From contig NZ_WHOS01000002.1 of NCBI RefSeq assembly GCF_013340935.1, positions 62,001 through 126,000 on the forward strand: DNA of 64,000 nt, given 5' to 3'. The notes beneath the pieces were generated by a model. The model was not told the origin of the DNA, did no database searches, and saw only the letters and a program-made list of their open reading frames with translations. Positions 48,067-56,669 of the stretch are shown here, piece by piece. Numbering within the stretch: position 1 is the first letter of the stretch; each line of letters begins with the position of its first letter. Origin of the DNA: Azospirillum melinis. Lineage in GTDB: Bacteria; Pseudomonadota; Alphaproteobacteria; Azospirillales; Azospirillaceae. The position numbers and the translations under genes are program-made.

Positions 48067-49596
48067 ATGTTCATGCACGAGTATGTCCGCAAAATCCTCA
48101 CCGCCCGCGTCTACGACGTGGCGATCGAAAGCCCGCTCGATCCGATGCCGCGGCTGTCGCAGCGCCTGAACAACATCGCCCTGCTGAAGCGCGAGGATCT
48201 GCAACCCGTCTTCTCCTTCAAGCTGCGCGGCGCCTACAACAAGATGGTCGGGCTTCCGCCGGAAGCGCGGGAGCGCGGTGTGGTCTGCGCGTCGGCCGGC
48301 AACCATGCCCAGGGCGTGGCGCTGTCGGCGCAGAAGCTGGGCATCAAGGCAGTGATCGTCATGCCGCGGACGACGCCGGCCATCAAGGTCCAGGCGGTCA
48401 AGAGCCGCGGCGGCAAGGTCGTGCTGCACGGCGACGTCTTCGACGACGCCTATCTCCACGCCCGTCAGATCGAGGCGGAGAAGGGACTGACCTTCATCCA
48501 CCCCTATGACGATCCCGACGTGATCGCCGGCCAGGGCACCGTCGGCATGGAGATCCTGCGCCAGCACCCGCACCCGCTGGACGCCATCTTCGTGCAGATC
48601 GGCGGCGGCGGGCTGGCCGCCGGGATCGCCGCCTACGTCAAGTTCCTGCGCCCTGACGTGAAGGTGATCGGCGTCGAGCCCGACGACGCGGCCAGCATGG
48701 GCGCCGCCATCGCTGCCGGAAAGCGCGTGCAGCTGGATCAGGTCGGGCTGTTCGCCGACGGCGTCGCCGTCCGTCAGGTCGGCAGCGAAACCTTCCGGCT
48801 GTGCAGCGAGCTGCTGGACGAGGTCATCACCGTCAACACCGACGAGATCTGCGCCGCCGTCAAGGACATCTTCGAAGACACCCGCGCCATCACCGAACCG
48901 TCGGGTGCCGTCGGTCTGGCCGGCCTGAAGAAATATGCCGAGCGCGAAAGGCTCCAAGGCAAGGGTCTGGTGGCCATCGGCAGCGGCGCCAACATGAACT
49001 TCGACCGGCTGCGCCACATCGCCGAACGGGCGGAGATCGGCGAGCGGCGCGAGGCGTTGCTGGCCGTCACCATCCCGGAACGGCCGGGCGCCTACCGGCA
49101 ATTCATCCAGGCGCTCGGCAAGCGCTCGATCACCGAGTTCAACTACCGCTATGCCGACGACCGCGAGGCGCAGATCTTCGTCGGCGTCCAGCTGACCGAG
49201 GGCGATGCGGAAAAGCGCCTGATCATCGATCTTCTGCGCGGTCTGGACTGCCCGGTTCTGGACATGAGCGACAACGAAATGGCGAAGCTCCATGTCCGCT
49301 ACATGGTCGGCGGCCGGGTGCGCGGGTTGAAGGACGAGCTGCTCTACCGCTTCCAGTTCCCGGAACGGCCGGGCGCCCTGCTGAAGTTCCTGAATGGGCT
49401 GGCGCAGGAGTGGAACATCTCCCTGTTCCATTACCGCAACCATGGCGCCGACTATGGCCGCGTGCTGGCCGGCATCCAGGTGCCGGAGAAGGACCGGACA
49501 CGGTTCCGGCGTTGCCTGGACGAGCTTGGCTATCCCTGTTGGGACGAGACCGGCAACCCGGCCTACCGGATGTTCCTGGCCGAACCGCAGGGCTGA
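48067..49596 (+). CDS. ilvA: threonine ammonia-lyase, biosynthetic type
   Basis: A 509-residue PLP enzyme that converts threonine to 2-oxobutyrate and ammonia, the first step of isoleucine synthesis. The PLP lysine is in FSFKLRGAYNKM, the phosphate loop is IGGGGLAAGIAAYVK, and SAGNHAQGVALSA is the substrate loop. Two C-terminal ACT-like domains (from about residues 330 and 425, each opening with PERPGA) give the allosteric, isoleucine-inhibited long form. AGGAAGG precedes ATG 48067. It seems to be transcribed alone. Confidence 0.93.
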   Translation: MFMHEYVRKILTARVYDVAIESPLDPMPRLSQRLNNIALLKREDLQPVFSFKLRGAYNKMVGLPPEARERGVVCASAGNHAQGVALSAQKLGIKAVIVMPRTTPAIKVQAVKSRGGKVVLHGDVFDDAYLHARQIEAEKGLTFIHPYDDPDVIAGQGTVGMEILRQHPHPLDAIFVQIGGGGLAAGIAAYVKFLRPDVKVIGVEPDDAASMGAAIAAGKRVQLDQVGLFADGVAVRQVGSETFRLCSELLDEVITVNTDEICAAVKDIFEDTRAITEPSGAVGLAGLKKYAERERLQGKGLVAIGSGANMNFDRLRHIAERAEIGERREALLAVTIPERPGAYRQFIQALGKRSITEFNYRYADDREAQIFVGVQLTEGDAEKRLIIDLLRGLDCPVLDMSDNEMAKLHVRYMVGGRVRGLKDELLYRFQFPERPGALLKFLNGLAQEWNISLFHYRNHGADYGRVLAGIQVPEKDRTRFRRCLDELGYPCWDETGNPAYRMFLAEPQG

Positions 49597-49635
49597 TTCC
49601 CGAACCGCTCCCTAAAGGCTGGCAAGTTGGCCCTT

Positions 49636-49646
49636 ACATGTTTACA
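49636..49646. promoter_or_regulatory. ACATGTTTACA site, candidate autoregulatory GntR operator
   Basis: The 11-base ACATGTTTACA, 49 bases before the GntR gene, is identical to the reverse-strand core of the inverted repeat at 50558-50583 that precedes the next operon. A shared site at both places suggests that the GntR protein binds its own promoter and that of the operon. Confidence 0.55.
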
Positions 49647-49694
49647 AATACCTGACAGCCGAGGGACGGCAACCAGTGGAGCGGGAGCGACAGG

Positions 49695-50471
49695 ATGGAG
49701 TCGAGTGAACACGGCGCGATGACCGCTGCGGTGTCGGGTGGCGGAGAGGGCACGCCGCTGCTCCGCACCCGCCAGACGCCGCTGGTCACGCGGATCTACC
49801 AGCTGCTGCTGGCCCAGATCAGCGCCGGCGATTTCAAGCCCGACGAGCGCCTGCCCGGCGAGAACGACCTTGCCGCCCGCTTCCAGGTGTCGCGCCCGGT
49901 GGTACGCGAGGCGTTGAAGCGGCTGCGCAACGACGGGCTTATTTATTCCCGCCAGGGCGCCGGCAGCTTCGTCCGGGTGGCGGTGGAGGAAAGCCAGCCG
50001 GTGCTGGGCTATGCGCCGGTGGAAACGATTGCCGACATCCAGCGCTGTTACGAGTTCCGGCTGACCATCGAGCCGGACCATGCCTATCACGCCGCATTGC
50101 GCTGGAACGACGCCGCTCTGGACCGCATCGCCGCGGCTCTGAGCCTGATGGACGATGCGACCCGCGCCCACCGCCATCGCGAAGATGCCGACTACGCCTT
50201 CCACACCGCCATCGCCGAAGCGACGAACAACCATTATTACATGTCGTCGATGCAGGCGCTGAAGGATCACATCTCCGTCGGCATGAAGTTCCATGGCGTG
50301 TCGCTGATGGGCCCGAGTTCCGGCCTGACCGGCGTGTATGACGAACACCGCGGCATCTTCGACGCCATCCGCCACCGGGACGGCGAAACCGCACGCCAGC
50401 GGATGCGCACGCATCTGGAAGGGTCGCGCGACCGCGTGTTCGAAGGCCGGGCGCTGGACCTCTCGCTGTAA
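49695..50471 (+). CDS. GntR-family (FadR/FCD-type) regulator of the sugar-acid operon
   Basis: A 258-residue GntR regulator: winged HTH at residues 28-95 (LVTRIYQLLLAQISAGDFKPDERLPGENDLA, VSRPVVREALKRLRNDGLI) and an FCD ligand domain with metal-type residues (YEFRLTIEPDHAYHAA, FHTAIAEATNNHYY, EHRGIFDAIRHRD). FCD regulators usually sense sugar acids or other carboxylates, which fits the downstream kinase/dehydrogenase/aldolase genes. It is preceded by an ilvA transcript and its own likely operator. Confidence 0.9.
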   Translation: MESSEHGAMTAAVSGGGEGTPLLRTRQTPLVTRIYQLLLAQISAGDFKPDERLPGENDLAARFQVSRPVVREALKRLRNDGLIYSRQGAGSFVRVAVEESQPVLGYAPVETIADIQRCYEFRLTIEPDHAYHAALRWNDAALDRIAAALSLMDDATRAHRHREDADYAFHTAIAEATNNHYYMSSMQALKDHISVGMKFHGVSLMGPSSGLTGVYDEHRGIFDAIRHRDGETARQRMRTHLEGSRDRVFEGRALDLSL

Positions 50472-50557
50472 ATCGCTGACCTGCAATTGCTTTTCCGGCA
50501 GAACCGCACCGCCCGGCCGTCGCTGGCGCGCGCGGATCGGTGCGCCCATGGCTTCTT

Positions 50558-50583
50558 GGCGCAACATGTAAACATGTTGCGCC
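50558..50583. promoter_or_regulatory. perfect 12-bp-arm inverted repeat, candidate GntR operator of the sugar-acid operon
   Basis: GGCGCAACATGT (50558-50569) and ACATGTTGCGCC (50572-50583) are exact reverse complements around AA. The site is 165 bases upstream of the DUF1537 kinase gene. Its core TGTAAACATGT is the complement of the ACATGTTTACA before the GntR gene. A looser relative, ACAACATTACAACATATTG, follows at about 50619-50637. No well-spaced -35/-10 pair is clear in the rest of this 276-base gap. Confidence 0.7.
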
Positions 50584-50747
50584 CAATAACCCCACCATAT
50601 CCCCATTTTTTTCCCTCGACAACATTACAACATATTGACATCTCCGCAGCGCTATGATGGAGTGGGTCATCGTCGAGGGCGGCGGGAGCGCCCGGCAGCT
50701 GACCATCGCAATGCGAGGGCCGCCGCTCACAAGGATGGGGACCACCC

Positions 50748-51962
50748 ATGGACAGCATGGTTCCACAGGACGGATCGCCGCACGGCATCCAGGCGACCGC
50801 CGGACCATCGGCAACGCCGCATCCGTGCCTGATCGCCGACGACCTGACCGGGGCGCTCGACACCGCCGCACAGTTCGCCGCCATCGCCGGTCCGATCCCC
50901 GTCTACTGGCAGAGCCTGCCCTATCCAGCATTGCCGAATGCGCTCGCTTTCGACAGCGGCACGCGCGAGGCGACGCGGGAGGAGGCCCGCCGCCGGGTGG
51001 CCGCCATCGCCGCCGGCCTGCCGCGCAGCCCCGGCTCGCTCCATTACGCCAAGCTCGACAGCCTGCTGCGCGGCCATGCCGGAGCGGAGATCGCCGCCTG
51101 GATAGCCGCCACGGCCCCCGATCATGTCATCGTCGCCCCCGCCTTCCCCTATCAGGGCCGCATCACGCGCGGCGGCATCCAGCTCGCCCGCGGCGATGAC
51201 CCCCGCAATTGGACAGCCGCGGCCAGCGACCTGCGCGGCGATCTGGAGCGGGAAGGCTTTACGGTCCAGCCCTGCTGCCCCGGCGCGGCGGTGCCGGCGG
51301 GCGTCAGCCTGTGGGATGCCGAAACCGATGCCGATCTCGACGTCATCGCCGCCGCCGGCCTCGCGCTGAACGGCCCCTTACTGAACGGTCGCGTGCTGTG
51401 GTGCGGCAGCAGCGGGCTGGCCGGTGCGCTGGCCCGGCAGATGGGCACCGCCGCCTGCGACCCCGTCGCCCTGCGACTGCCACGGCCGATCCTCGGCCTG
51501 TTCGGCACCAACCATCCGGCGATGACGGCGCAGATCGACGCCTGTCCGGAGCATGTGCTGGCGCTGCCCGACGGTGGCTCCACCTCGGCCACGGTGGTGG
51601 CGCAGCGGTTGGACCGCGACGGCATCGCGCTTGCCACCCTCGCCCTGCCCAAGGGGTTGGCGCGGAGCGACGCGGCGCAGCGGATCGAAGGGGAGTTCGC
51701 CCGGCTGGTCCGCCGGCTCGACCCGCCCGGCACGCTGCTGGTGGCCGGCGGCGAGACCCTGCGCGGCCTCTGCCTCGCCCTTGACGCCGACCGGCTGGAT
51801 CTGGACGGACAGGTCTGGCCGGGGGTGCCCTGCTCCATCCTGCGCGGCGGACGCTTCGACGGGGTCCGCGTCATTTCAAAATCGGGCGCGTTCGGCGATC
51901 CGGCACTGCTGCGCCGGCTGCTTGCGCTGGCTGCGCCGCTTCATCAGGGAGAACAAGCATGA
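50748..51962 (+). CDS. four-carbon acid sugar kinase family protein (DUF1537)
   Basis: A 404-residue kinase of the DUF1537 family. The N-terminal domain has CLIADDLTGALDTAAQFA near residue 27 and HYAKLDSLLRGHAGAEIAAW near 97; the C-terminal nucleotide domain has LLVAGGETLRGLCLAL. Characterised relatives phosphorylate D-threonate, D- or L-erythronate or 2-oxo-tetronate at C4. Paired with a PdxA2-type gene, which overlaps by ATGA, the role is most likely 4-phosphorylation of a tetronate. The exact stereoisomer cannot be read from sequence. Confidence 0.87.
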   Translation: MDSMVPQDGSPHGIQATAGPSATPHPCLIADDLTGALDTAAQFAAIAGPIPVYWQSLPYPALPNALAFDSGTREATREEARRRVAAIAAGLPRSPGSLHYAKLDSLLRGHAGAEIAAWIAATAPDHVIVAPAFPYQGRITRGGIQLARGDDPRNWTAAASDLRGDLEREGFTVQPCCPGAAVPAGVSLWDAETDADLDVIAAAGLALNGPLLNGRVLWCGSSGLAGALARQMGTAACDPVALRLPRPILGLFGTNHPAMTAQIDACPEHVLALPDGGSTSATVVAQRLDRDGIALATLALPKGLARSDAAQRIEGEFARLVRRLDPPGTLLVAGGETLRGLCLALDADRLDLDGQVWPGVPCSILRGGRFDGVRVISKSGAFGDPALLRRLLALAAPLHQGEQA

Positions 51963-52993
51963 CACCGCATCTGGCCATCACCATGGGCGATCCGGCCGGC
52001 GTCGGGCCGGAGATCATCGTGAAGGCCTGCGCGCGTCTGAAGGACCGGCTGGCCGACGGGTCGCTGCGCCTGCTGGTCATCGGCAGCAACCCAGCCCTCC
52101 ATGCGGCGCGCGATGCGCTCGGCAGCGACCTCGACTTCCCCGAGGTGACCGACATCGACGGCGAGTGGCCGGCGCTGGCCTGCCTCCAGGCCGGGCCGGA
52201 GGGCGAGCCGATCCGTCCCGGCGTGCTGTCGGTCGACGGCGGCCGCTTCGCCTATCTGGCGGTGGAGCGCGCGGTGCGGCTGGCCGAAGCCGGCCGCATC
52301 CACGGCATCGTGACGGCGCCCCTGAACAAGGAGGCGATGAACAAGGCCGGCTATCACTTCGCCGGCCACACCGACCTGCTGGCCGAACTGACCGGCGCCC
52401 GCGGCTCGGTGATGATGCTGGCCCACGGCAACATGCGGGTCAGCCACGTCACCACCCACATCGCGCTGGAGGACGTGCCGAAGAAGCTGACGCCGGAACG
52501 GCTGCGCTACGTCATCGACCGCACTGCCGAGACTTTGGCCGGGCTCGGCCTGCCGCGCTGCCGCATCGCCATCGCCGCGCTGAACCCGCATGCCGGCGAA
52601 GGCGGGCTGTTTGGCCGCCAGGATATCGAGGTGACCGAGCCGGTGATCCGCCAATGCGTCGCCGACGGGCTGGATGTCGTCGGGCCGGTGCCCGGCGACA
52701 CCATCTTCGTCAAGCTGCGCGCCGGCCAGTATGACGCGGTGGTCGCCATGTACCACGACCAGGGCCACATCCCGGTCAAGCTGCTGGGCTTCAACGTCAA
52801 CCCCGAAACCGGCACCTGGGACGCGCTGAGCGGCGTCAACATCACGCTCGGCCTGCCGATCATCCGCACCTCCGTCGACCACGGCACCGCCTTCGACATC
52901 GCCGGCAAGGGCATCGCCAACGAGCTGAGCCTGATCGAGGCCATCGACTACGCCGAGAAGCTGGCCGCCGCCCGCGTGCGCGTCGCCGCCTGA
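51959..52993 (+). CDS. PdxA2-type 4-phospho-tetronate dehydrogenase
   Basis: A 344-residue enzyme of the PdxA family. ITMGDPAGVGPEIIVKA opens the protein; metal-ligand histidines are in GHTDLLAEL, HVTTHIALE and AMYHDQGHIPVK, and ALNPHAGEGGLFGRQD is conserved. Beside DUF1537 kinases this family (PdxA2) oxidises and decarboxylates the 4-phosphorylated tetronate to dihydroxyacetone phosphate. It should not be read as the vitamin B6 enzyme given the context. Confidence 0.9.
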   Translation: MTPHLAITMGDPAGVGPEIIVKACARLKDRLADGSLRLLVIGSNPALHAARDALGSDLDFPEVTDIDGEWPALACLQAGPEGEPIRPGVLSVDGGRFAYLAVERAVRLAEAGRIHGIVTAPLNKEAMNKAGYHFAGHTDLLAELTGARGSVMMLAHGNMRVSHVTTHIALEDVPKKLTPERLRYVIDRTAETLAGLGLPRCRIAIAALNPHAGEGGLFGRQDIEVTEPVIRQCVADGLDVVGPVPGDTIFVKLRAGQYDAVVAMYHDQGHIPVKLLGFNVNPETGTWDALSGVNITLGLPIIRTSVDHGTAFDIAGKGIANELSLIEAIDYAEKLAAARVRVAA

Positions 52994-53005
52994 GGAACCT
53001 TGAAA

Positions 53006-54142
53006 ATGAGCACCATCGACCTGACCACGCCCATCGACCTGCTCCGCCCGCCCCACGTCGTCTTCGGCGCCGGCACCGCGGCCGAGACCGGCCGCTGGGT
53101 GCGCGAGCGCGGCCTGACCCGCATCCTGGTGGTCGCCGACGCCTTCAACGCCACCCGCGTGGAGCGGCTGGGGCTGGAGGGCGTCGTCACGATCTTCGCC
53201 GACATCAAGCCCGAGCCCGACGTTCCCAATCTTGAGGCGCTGCTCGCGGTCGCCGAACGGGTCGAGCCGCAGGCGGTGATCGGCTTCGGCGGCGGCAGCG
53301 CCATGGATCTGGCGAAGCTGGCCGCCGTGCTGCCGGGCAGCGGCCAGACGATCCGCGACGTGGTCGGGCCGGAGAAGGTCGCGGGCAAGCGCGCCACGCT
53401 GGTCCAGGTCCCGACCACCGCCGGCACCGGCAGCGAAGTCGGCACCCGCGCGCTGGTCACCGACCCGGCGACGATGAGCAAGCTGGCGGTGCAGAGCGTC
53501 CATATGCTGGCCGACGTGGCGGTGGTCGATCCCGACCTGACGCTGAGCGTGCCGGCCGCGGTGACCGCCGCCACCGGCGTCGATGCGCTGGCCCATTGCG
53601 TCGAGGCCTACACCAACCGCAAGGCCCATCCGCTGATCGACCTCTATGCCCTGGAAGGCATCCGGCTGGTCGGCCGCTTCCTGCCACGCGCCATCGCCGA
53701 CGGCAGCGACCGCGAGGCGCGGGCCGGCCTGTCGCTGGCGTCCTTCTATGGCGGCATCTGCCTGGGTCCGGTCAACACCGCCGCCGGCCATGCCGTCGCC
53801 TATCCGCTGGGCACCCGCCACCACATCCCGCATGGCGCCGCCAACGCATTGATCTTCCCGCATGTGCTGGCCTTCAACGCGCCGGCCGTCCCGGCCAAGA
53901 CCGCCGCCGTTCTGGAAGCGCTGGGTCTTCCGGCGGTCACCGATCCGGCCGCGGTGTTCAAGGCCGCGCATGATTGGTGCGTGGAACTAGGCTGCACAAT
54001 GCGGCTGTCGGCGTTCGGCGTGCCGGAGGCCGATCTGCCGCGCATGGCCGAGGAGGCGCATGCCATCCGCCGGCTGCTCGACAACAACCCGCGCGATCTC
54101 AGCCGCGAGGACATCCTGGGCATGTACCGCGCCGCCGCCTGA
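53006..54142 (+). CDS. iron-containing alcohol dehydrogenase
   Basis: A 378-residue group III (Fe-dependent) alcohol dehydrogenase. NAD site GFGGGSAMDLAKLAAV near residue 92, TTAGTGSEVG near 137, and metal ligands D/H in VDALAHCVEAY, GHAVAYPLGTRHHIPHGAANA. TTG 53000 is open, but ATG 53006 with TGAGGAACC upstream fits better. It may oxidise a hydroxy group to the keto acid, or reduce an aldehyde released by the aldolase encoded next. Confidence 0.9.
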   Translation: MSTIDLTTPIDLLRPPHVVFGAGTAAETGRWVRERGLTRILVVADAFNATRVERLGLEGVVTIFADIKPEPDVPNLEALLAVAERVEPQAVIGFGGGSAMDLAKLAAVLPGSGQTIRDVVGPEKVAGKRATLVQVPTTAGTGSEVGTRALVTDPATMSKLAVQSVHMLADVAVVDPDLTLSVPAAVTAATGVDALAHCVEAYTNRKAHPLIDLYALEGIRLVGRFLPRAIADGSDREARAGLSLASFYGGICLGPVNTAAGHAVAYPLGTRHHIPHGAANALIFPHVLAFNAPAVPAKTAAVLEALGLPAVTDPAAVFKAAHDWCVELGCTMRLSAFGVPEADLPRMAEEAHAIRRLLDNNPRDLSREDILGMYRAAA

Positions 54143-54188
54143 CGGCGCGGCGCCAAGCCCTCATCCCGTTCGTGAAAAGGCTAATCCC

Positions 54189-55088
54189 ATGAGCAAGACC
54201 AGCGGCAAGATCGGCGGACCCTTCGTCGCGATCGTCACCCCCTTCGACGGCGACGAACGCGTCGAATTCGCAGCGCTGCGACGGCAGGTGAAGCGGCAGG
54301 CATCCGCCGGAAACGGGGTCTTCTGCGCCGGCACCAACGGCGAATTCTATGCCCTGTCCTTCGACGAGAAGCTGGCGGTGGCGGAGACCTGCGTCGAGGC
54401 CGCCGACGGCAAGGTGCCGGTGCTGGCCCATATCGGCGAGATCTCCACCAACCAGACCATCGCGCTGGGCAAGGCGGTCGAACGGCTGGGCGTCAAGGCG
54501 GTCTCCGCCATCACCCCGTCCTTCATCGCCTGCTCGCAGGCCGAGCTGGTGGAGCATTACCGCCGCGTCGCCGACGCGCTGACGGTACCGGTCTATCTCT
54601 ACAACATCCCGGCCCGCACCGGGAACACGCTGGAGCCGGAGACCGCCCGCATCCTGGCCGACCACCCCAACATCATCGGCATCAAGGACAGCGCCGGCTC
54701 GCAGGAGAGCCTGGACGGCTTCCTCGCCATCGCGCGCGAGCGTGACGATTTCGACGTGCTGGTCGGCCCGGACTCGCTGGTGCTGCACGGACTGCGCAAC
54801 GGTGCGGCCGGCTGCATCTCCGGCCTCGGCAACATCGCGCCGGTGACGCTCAACGGCATCCACGCCGCCTTCGTGGCCGGCGACGATGCTGCGGCCGACA
54901 GGCACCAGACCCATTTCAGCACGCTCCGCAAGGAGTTGTACGCGCTGGGCTTCCCGCCGGCGATGGTCAAGAGCGCTCTTCGCAGCGCCATGCCCGAGGT
55001 CGGCTTCAGCCGCGCCCCGGTGCTGATCGCCGACGAGGTGGACAGCCGGATCAAGGCAATCGCGGCACGCTACGCCGAAGCGGTGTGA
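54189..55088 (+). CDS. DapA/NanA-family aldolase or lyase
   Basis: A 299-residue class I Schiff-base TIM barrel of the dihydrodipicolinate synthase family. GTNGEFYALS (cf. GTTGE), the catalytic Tyr in VYLYNIPARTG and the Schiff-base Lys in IGIKDSAG are present. In catabolic operons members act as 2-keto-3-deoxy-sugar-acid aldolases, N-acetylneuraminate lyases or dehydratases, so it is unlikely to be the lysine enzyme here. ATG 54189 begins MSKTSGKIGGPFVAIVTPF. Confidence 0.87.
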   Translation: MSKTSGKIGGPFVAIVTPFDGDERVEFAALRRQVKRQASAGNGVFCAGTNGEFYALSFDEKLAVAETCVEAADGKVPVLAHIGEISTNQTIALGKAVERLGVKAVSAITPSFIACSQAELVEHYRRVADALTVPVYLYNIPARTGNTLEPETARILADHPNIIGIKDSAGSQESLDGFLAIARERDDFDVLVGPDSLVLHGLRNGAAGCISGLGNIAPVTLNGIHAAFVAGDDAAADRHQTHFSTLRKELYALGFPPAMVKSALRSAMPEVGFSRAPVLIADEVDSRIKAIAARYAEAV

Positions 55089-55106
55089 CGCTGTTCCACG
55101 CCGCAT

Positions 55107-55133
55107 GGCGCCGCGAATAACAGAGGCGGCGCC
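55107..55133. repeat. 8-bp hairpin between aldolase and symporter genes
   Basis: GGCGCCGC (55107-55114) and GCGGCGCC (55126-55133) pair exactly around an 11-base loop, 19 bases after the aldolase stop. There is no T-run, so it more likely modulates or protects the transcript than ends it. A second short repeat, GGCGGAT-CC-ATCCGCC (55155-55170), precedes the symporter ribosome site. Confidence 0.45.
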
Positions 55134-55188
55134 AAATCCCCGAACAACACCGAAGGCGGATCCATCCGCCCGTTAGGGAGACCCGTCC

Positions 55189-56604
55189 ATGAACCATTTC
55201 ACCAGTGGAGAAAGTGCGCTCATCCTGGGGATCGTCGTCCTCTACATCCTCTTCACCTCCTGGCTGACGGTGCGGTTGCGCAGCCGCAACAACGGCGAGT
55301 TCATGAACGCCGCGCGGTCGATGCCGGCAGCCGTCGTCGGCGTCCTGCTGATGTCCGAGTTCATCGGCGCCAAATCCACCATCGGCACGGCGCAGGAAGC
55401 CTTCAGCTCCGGCATGGCGTCGGCCTGGTCGGTGCTGGGCGCCTCCATCGGCTTCCTGCTGTTCGGCCTGTTCTTCGCCAAGCGCATCTACGGATCGGGC
55501 GAATACACCATCTCCGCCGCCATCGCGAAATATTACGGCACCTCCACCATGCGGACGGTGTCGATCATCATGATGTATGCGCTGCTGCTGGTGAATGTCG
55601 GCAACTACGTCAGCGGTGCCGCCGCCCTGTCCACCGTCATGAACCTCAATCTGACCTGGGCGATGGTCATCATCGCGGTGGTCAGCACCTTCTACTACGT
55701 GTTCGGCGGGCTGAAGGGCATCGCCTATGTCACCATCCTGCACAGCGCGCTGAAGCTGCTGGGCATCGCCCTGCTGCTGGGCACCGCGCTGTCGCTCAGC
55801 GGCGGCATCGGCCCGATGGTGGAAAAGCTGCCGGCCCATTATTTCACCATCGACGGCACCATCGGCATGCCGACGATCTTCGCCTGGGTCATCGGCACCG
55901 TCGGCGCCATCTTCTCCACCCAGTTCGTCATCCAGGCGATCTCGTCCAACCGCAGCGCCGGCGAGGCCCAGCGCTCCGCCTTCTATGCCGCCATCTTCTG
56001 CCTGCCGCTCGGCATCATGCTGGCGCTGATCGGCGTGACCGCGCATTACCTCCATCCCGACATGAAGAGCCTGTACGCGCTGCCGGTGTTCCTCGACGCC
56101 ATGCACCCGCTGATGGCCGCCATCGTCACCACCTCGCTCGTCGCCTCGGTCTTCGTCAGTGTCAGCACGGTGGCGCTCGCCATCGCCTCGCTGGCGGTGC
56201 GTGACTTCTACGTGCCGTGGAAGAAGCCGACGCCGGAGCAGGAGTTCCGCACCACCCGCATCCTGTCTCTCATCATCGGTTTCCTGCCGCTGATCTTCGT
56301 CTTCTTCGTGCCGGAAATCCTGAAGCTGTCCTTCTTCACCCGGGCGCTGCGCCTGTCGATCACGGTGGTCGCGATGATCGGCTTCTTCCTGCCGCTGTTC
56401 GCCAGCAACCTGGGCGCCACGCTGGGCCTGCTCGGCGCCACCGTCAGCACCACCGTCTGGTACGTGATGGGCAACCCCTACGGCATCGACAACATGTACA
56501 TCGCCCTGCTGACGCCGATGGTCGTGATGGCGGTGGAACGCCTGGTCCGCGGCCGCAGCGCCCCGGCGATGGTCGCCGCCCCGCCGCAAGCCGACGCACG
56601 ATGA
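55189..56604 (+). CDS. sodium:solute symporter (SSS family)
   Basis: A 471-residue membrane protein with about twelve to thirteen hydrophobic segments. SSS features: MSEFIGAKSTIGTAQEAFSSGMASAW near residue 55, GGLKGIAYVTILHSALKLLG, and VSVSTVALAIASLAVRDFY in the sodium-site helix. Family members import sugars, sialic acids, carboxylates or proline. In this operon it is the only transporter and is thus the likely uptake system for the sugar acid. Confidence 0.9.
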   Translation: MNHFTSGESALILGIVVLYILFTSWLTVRLRSRNNGEFMNAARSMPAAVVGVLLMSEFIGAKSTIGTAQEAFSSGMASAWSVLGASIGFLLFGLFFAKRIYGSGEYTISAAIAKYYGTSTMRTVSIIMMYALLLVNVGNYVSGAAALSTVMNLNLTWAMVIIAVVSTFYYVFGGLKGIAYVTILHSALKLLGIALLLGTALSLSGGIGPMVEKLPAHYFTIDGTIGMPTIFAWVIGTVGAIFSTQFVIQAISSNRSAGEAQRSAFYAAIFCLPLGIMLALIGVTAHYLHPDMKSLYALPVFLDAMHPLMAAIVTTSLVASVFVSVSTVALAIASLAVRDFYVPWKKPTPEQEFRTTRILSLIIGFLPLIFVFFVPEILKLSFFTRALRLSITVVAMIGFFLPLFASNLGATLGLLGATVSTTVWYVMGNPYGIDNMYIALLTPMVVMAVERLVRGRSAPAMVAAPPQADAR

Positions 56605-56669
56605 CGGCCATAGGCTGACCGGCGCCCCTTTTCTGAGTTTACCCCTTCCCCAGTTTGCATGTGACCGAC

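Noticed and set aside
50635..50658. TTGACA and TATGAT boxes before the sugar-acid operon
   Set aside because: The gap is only 12 bases, too short for a sigma70 promoter; at least one box must be chance.
51959..52993. Vitamin B6 enzyme PdxA
   Set aside because: Overlap with a DUF1537 kinase gene is the hallmark of the catabolic PdxA2 group.
54189..55088. Lysine-biosynthesis dapA
   Set aside because: Family residues are shared, but the catabolic operon, the GTNGE variant and the GntR control point to a sugar-acid aldolase or lyase.
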